DNA of 64,000 bases, from contig QCKW01000002.1 in NCBI GenBank assembly GCA_003215055.1, positions 37,501 to 101,500 on the forward strand, in the 5' to 3' direction. Position numbers and translations under genes: made by a program. The DNA comes from Pelagibacteraceae bacterium AG-410-N23 (lineage in GTDB: Bacteria > Pseudomonadota > Alphaproteobacteria > Pelagibacterales > Pelagibacteraceae). The notes under the pieces were generated by a model. It did no database searches, was not told the DNA's origin, and saw nothing but the letters and a program-made list of their open reading frames with translations. This document shows, piece by piece, positions 63,885 through 64,000 of the stretch (within the stretch, counting starts at the first letter, position 1; each line of letters opens with the position of its first letter).

Positions 63885-64000
63885 ATGAATTCTCTGATCG
63901 AAAAAGAAAAAAAATTAACTATAGCATTAACTAAATTAAAAAATTTAAATCTAAAAAATCCAGATATTAAAAAGGATGTAGAAAATTTAAATAATCAAAA
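63885..64000 (+). CDS. Hypothetical coiled-coil protein, N-terminal part (runs off the window)
   Basis: The first 38 codons from an ATG at 63885 are visible, beginning MNSLIEKEKKLTIALTKLK, lysine/leucine-rich with a heptad-like pattern. No family can be assigned from so little. It is divergent from tkt. In other alphaproteobacteria small coiled-coil and ZapA-type genes lie next to tkt-gap, so a cell-division-related protein is possible, but this is inference. Confidence 0.5.
   Translation, partial: MNSLIEKEKKLTIALTKLKNLNLKNPDIKKDVENLNNQ

Overview
The window is extremely AT-rich (judged by eye, not counted), has almost no spacer DNA (no stretch over 300 bases lacks a gene) and uses many 1-11 nt gene overlaps. 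Its core genes are alphaproteobacterial: a three-subunit proton-translocating transhydrogenase next to a tiny cytochrome oxidase subunit IV, a TrcR/DUF1013 regulator, and a glycolytic run tkt-gap-pgk-fbaB. This fits a streamlined SAR11 (Pelagibacterales) genome. The lone 5S rRNA at about 50.1 kb, with a large surface-polysaccharide island on one side and no 23S rRNA next to it, matches the known SAR11 layout in which hypervariable region 2 lies between the 16S-23S genes and the 5S gene. The 16S-23S genes would lie left of the window and are not seen.

Layout. (1) 1-50.0 kb is the hypervariable island, coding for sugar synthesis, modification, transfer and export in changing orientations. 0-4.2 kb (minus): SDR fragment, carbamoyltransferase, PseG-like hydrolase and DegT aminotransferase, led by a candidate cobalamin riboswitch; a B12-binding radical SAM enzyme is divergent. 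6.5-10.1 kb (minus): HisF2/HisH2/WbpG sugar amidotransferase set plus a sugar N-formyltransferase. 10.2-18.3 kb: a cytidylyltransferase-aminotransferase fusion, a capsule-type transferase, a Gfo/Idh oxidoreductase, a SPASM radical SAM protein, an AsnB-type amidotransferase and a methyltransferase-like protein. 18.3-23.6 kb (plus): a tightly overlapping six-gene operon with an FMN hydroxyacid oxidase, a CMP-sugar synthetase, a glycosyltransferase, a Gfo/Idh enzyme, an atypical DAHP-synthase-like enzyme and an atypical AroE-like enzyme. 23.6-32.5 kb: a sialyltransferase-like protein, an ABC flippase, three 2-oxoglutarate/Fe oxygenases, an FkbM-like protein, a MurB paralogue and a pyruvyltransferase. 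32.6-35.0 kb: a BtuB-like TonB-dependent receptor and a DUF6580 membrane protein. 35.0-50.0 kb: glycosyltransferases, GT-C-like membrane proteins, epimerases, a WecA-like initiating transferase, gmd and fcl.

(2) 50.08-53.96 kb: 5S rRNA, rpmJ only 10 nt downstream, the cytochrome oxidase subunit IV peptide, pntAA-pntAB-pntB and a transaldolase-family gene. (3) 53.97-64 kb (minus): a second B12-binding radical SAM protein, initiator tRNA-fMet, rpsU, trcR, rpmE, suhB, efp, thiE, fbaB, pgk, gap and tkt, then the start of a divergent coiled-coil gene.

Taken together the island should build a lipid-linked surface glycan (WecA-like start, many GT2/GT4 transferases, ABC flippase) containing CMP-activated ulosonic-type sugars, amidino-, formyl- and carbamoyl-modified amino sugars, pyruvyl groups and GDP-fucose. 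The two signals I consider most novel are the apparent cobalamin riboswitch in front of a sugar operon, in the same island as a B12-binding radical SAM enzyme and a BtuB-like receptor, and the DAHPS-like/AroE-like pair with altered substrate and metal motifs beside a CMP-sugar synthetase. There is no CRISPR array, prophage or insertion sequence that I can see.
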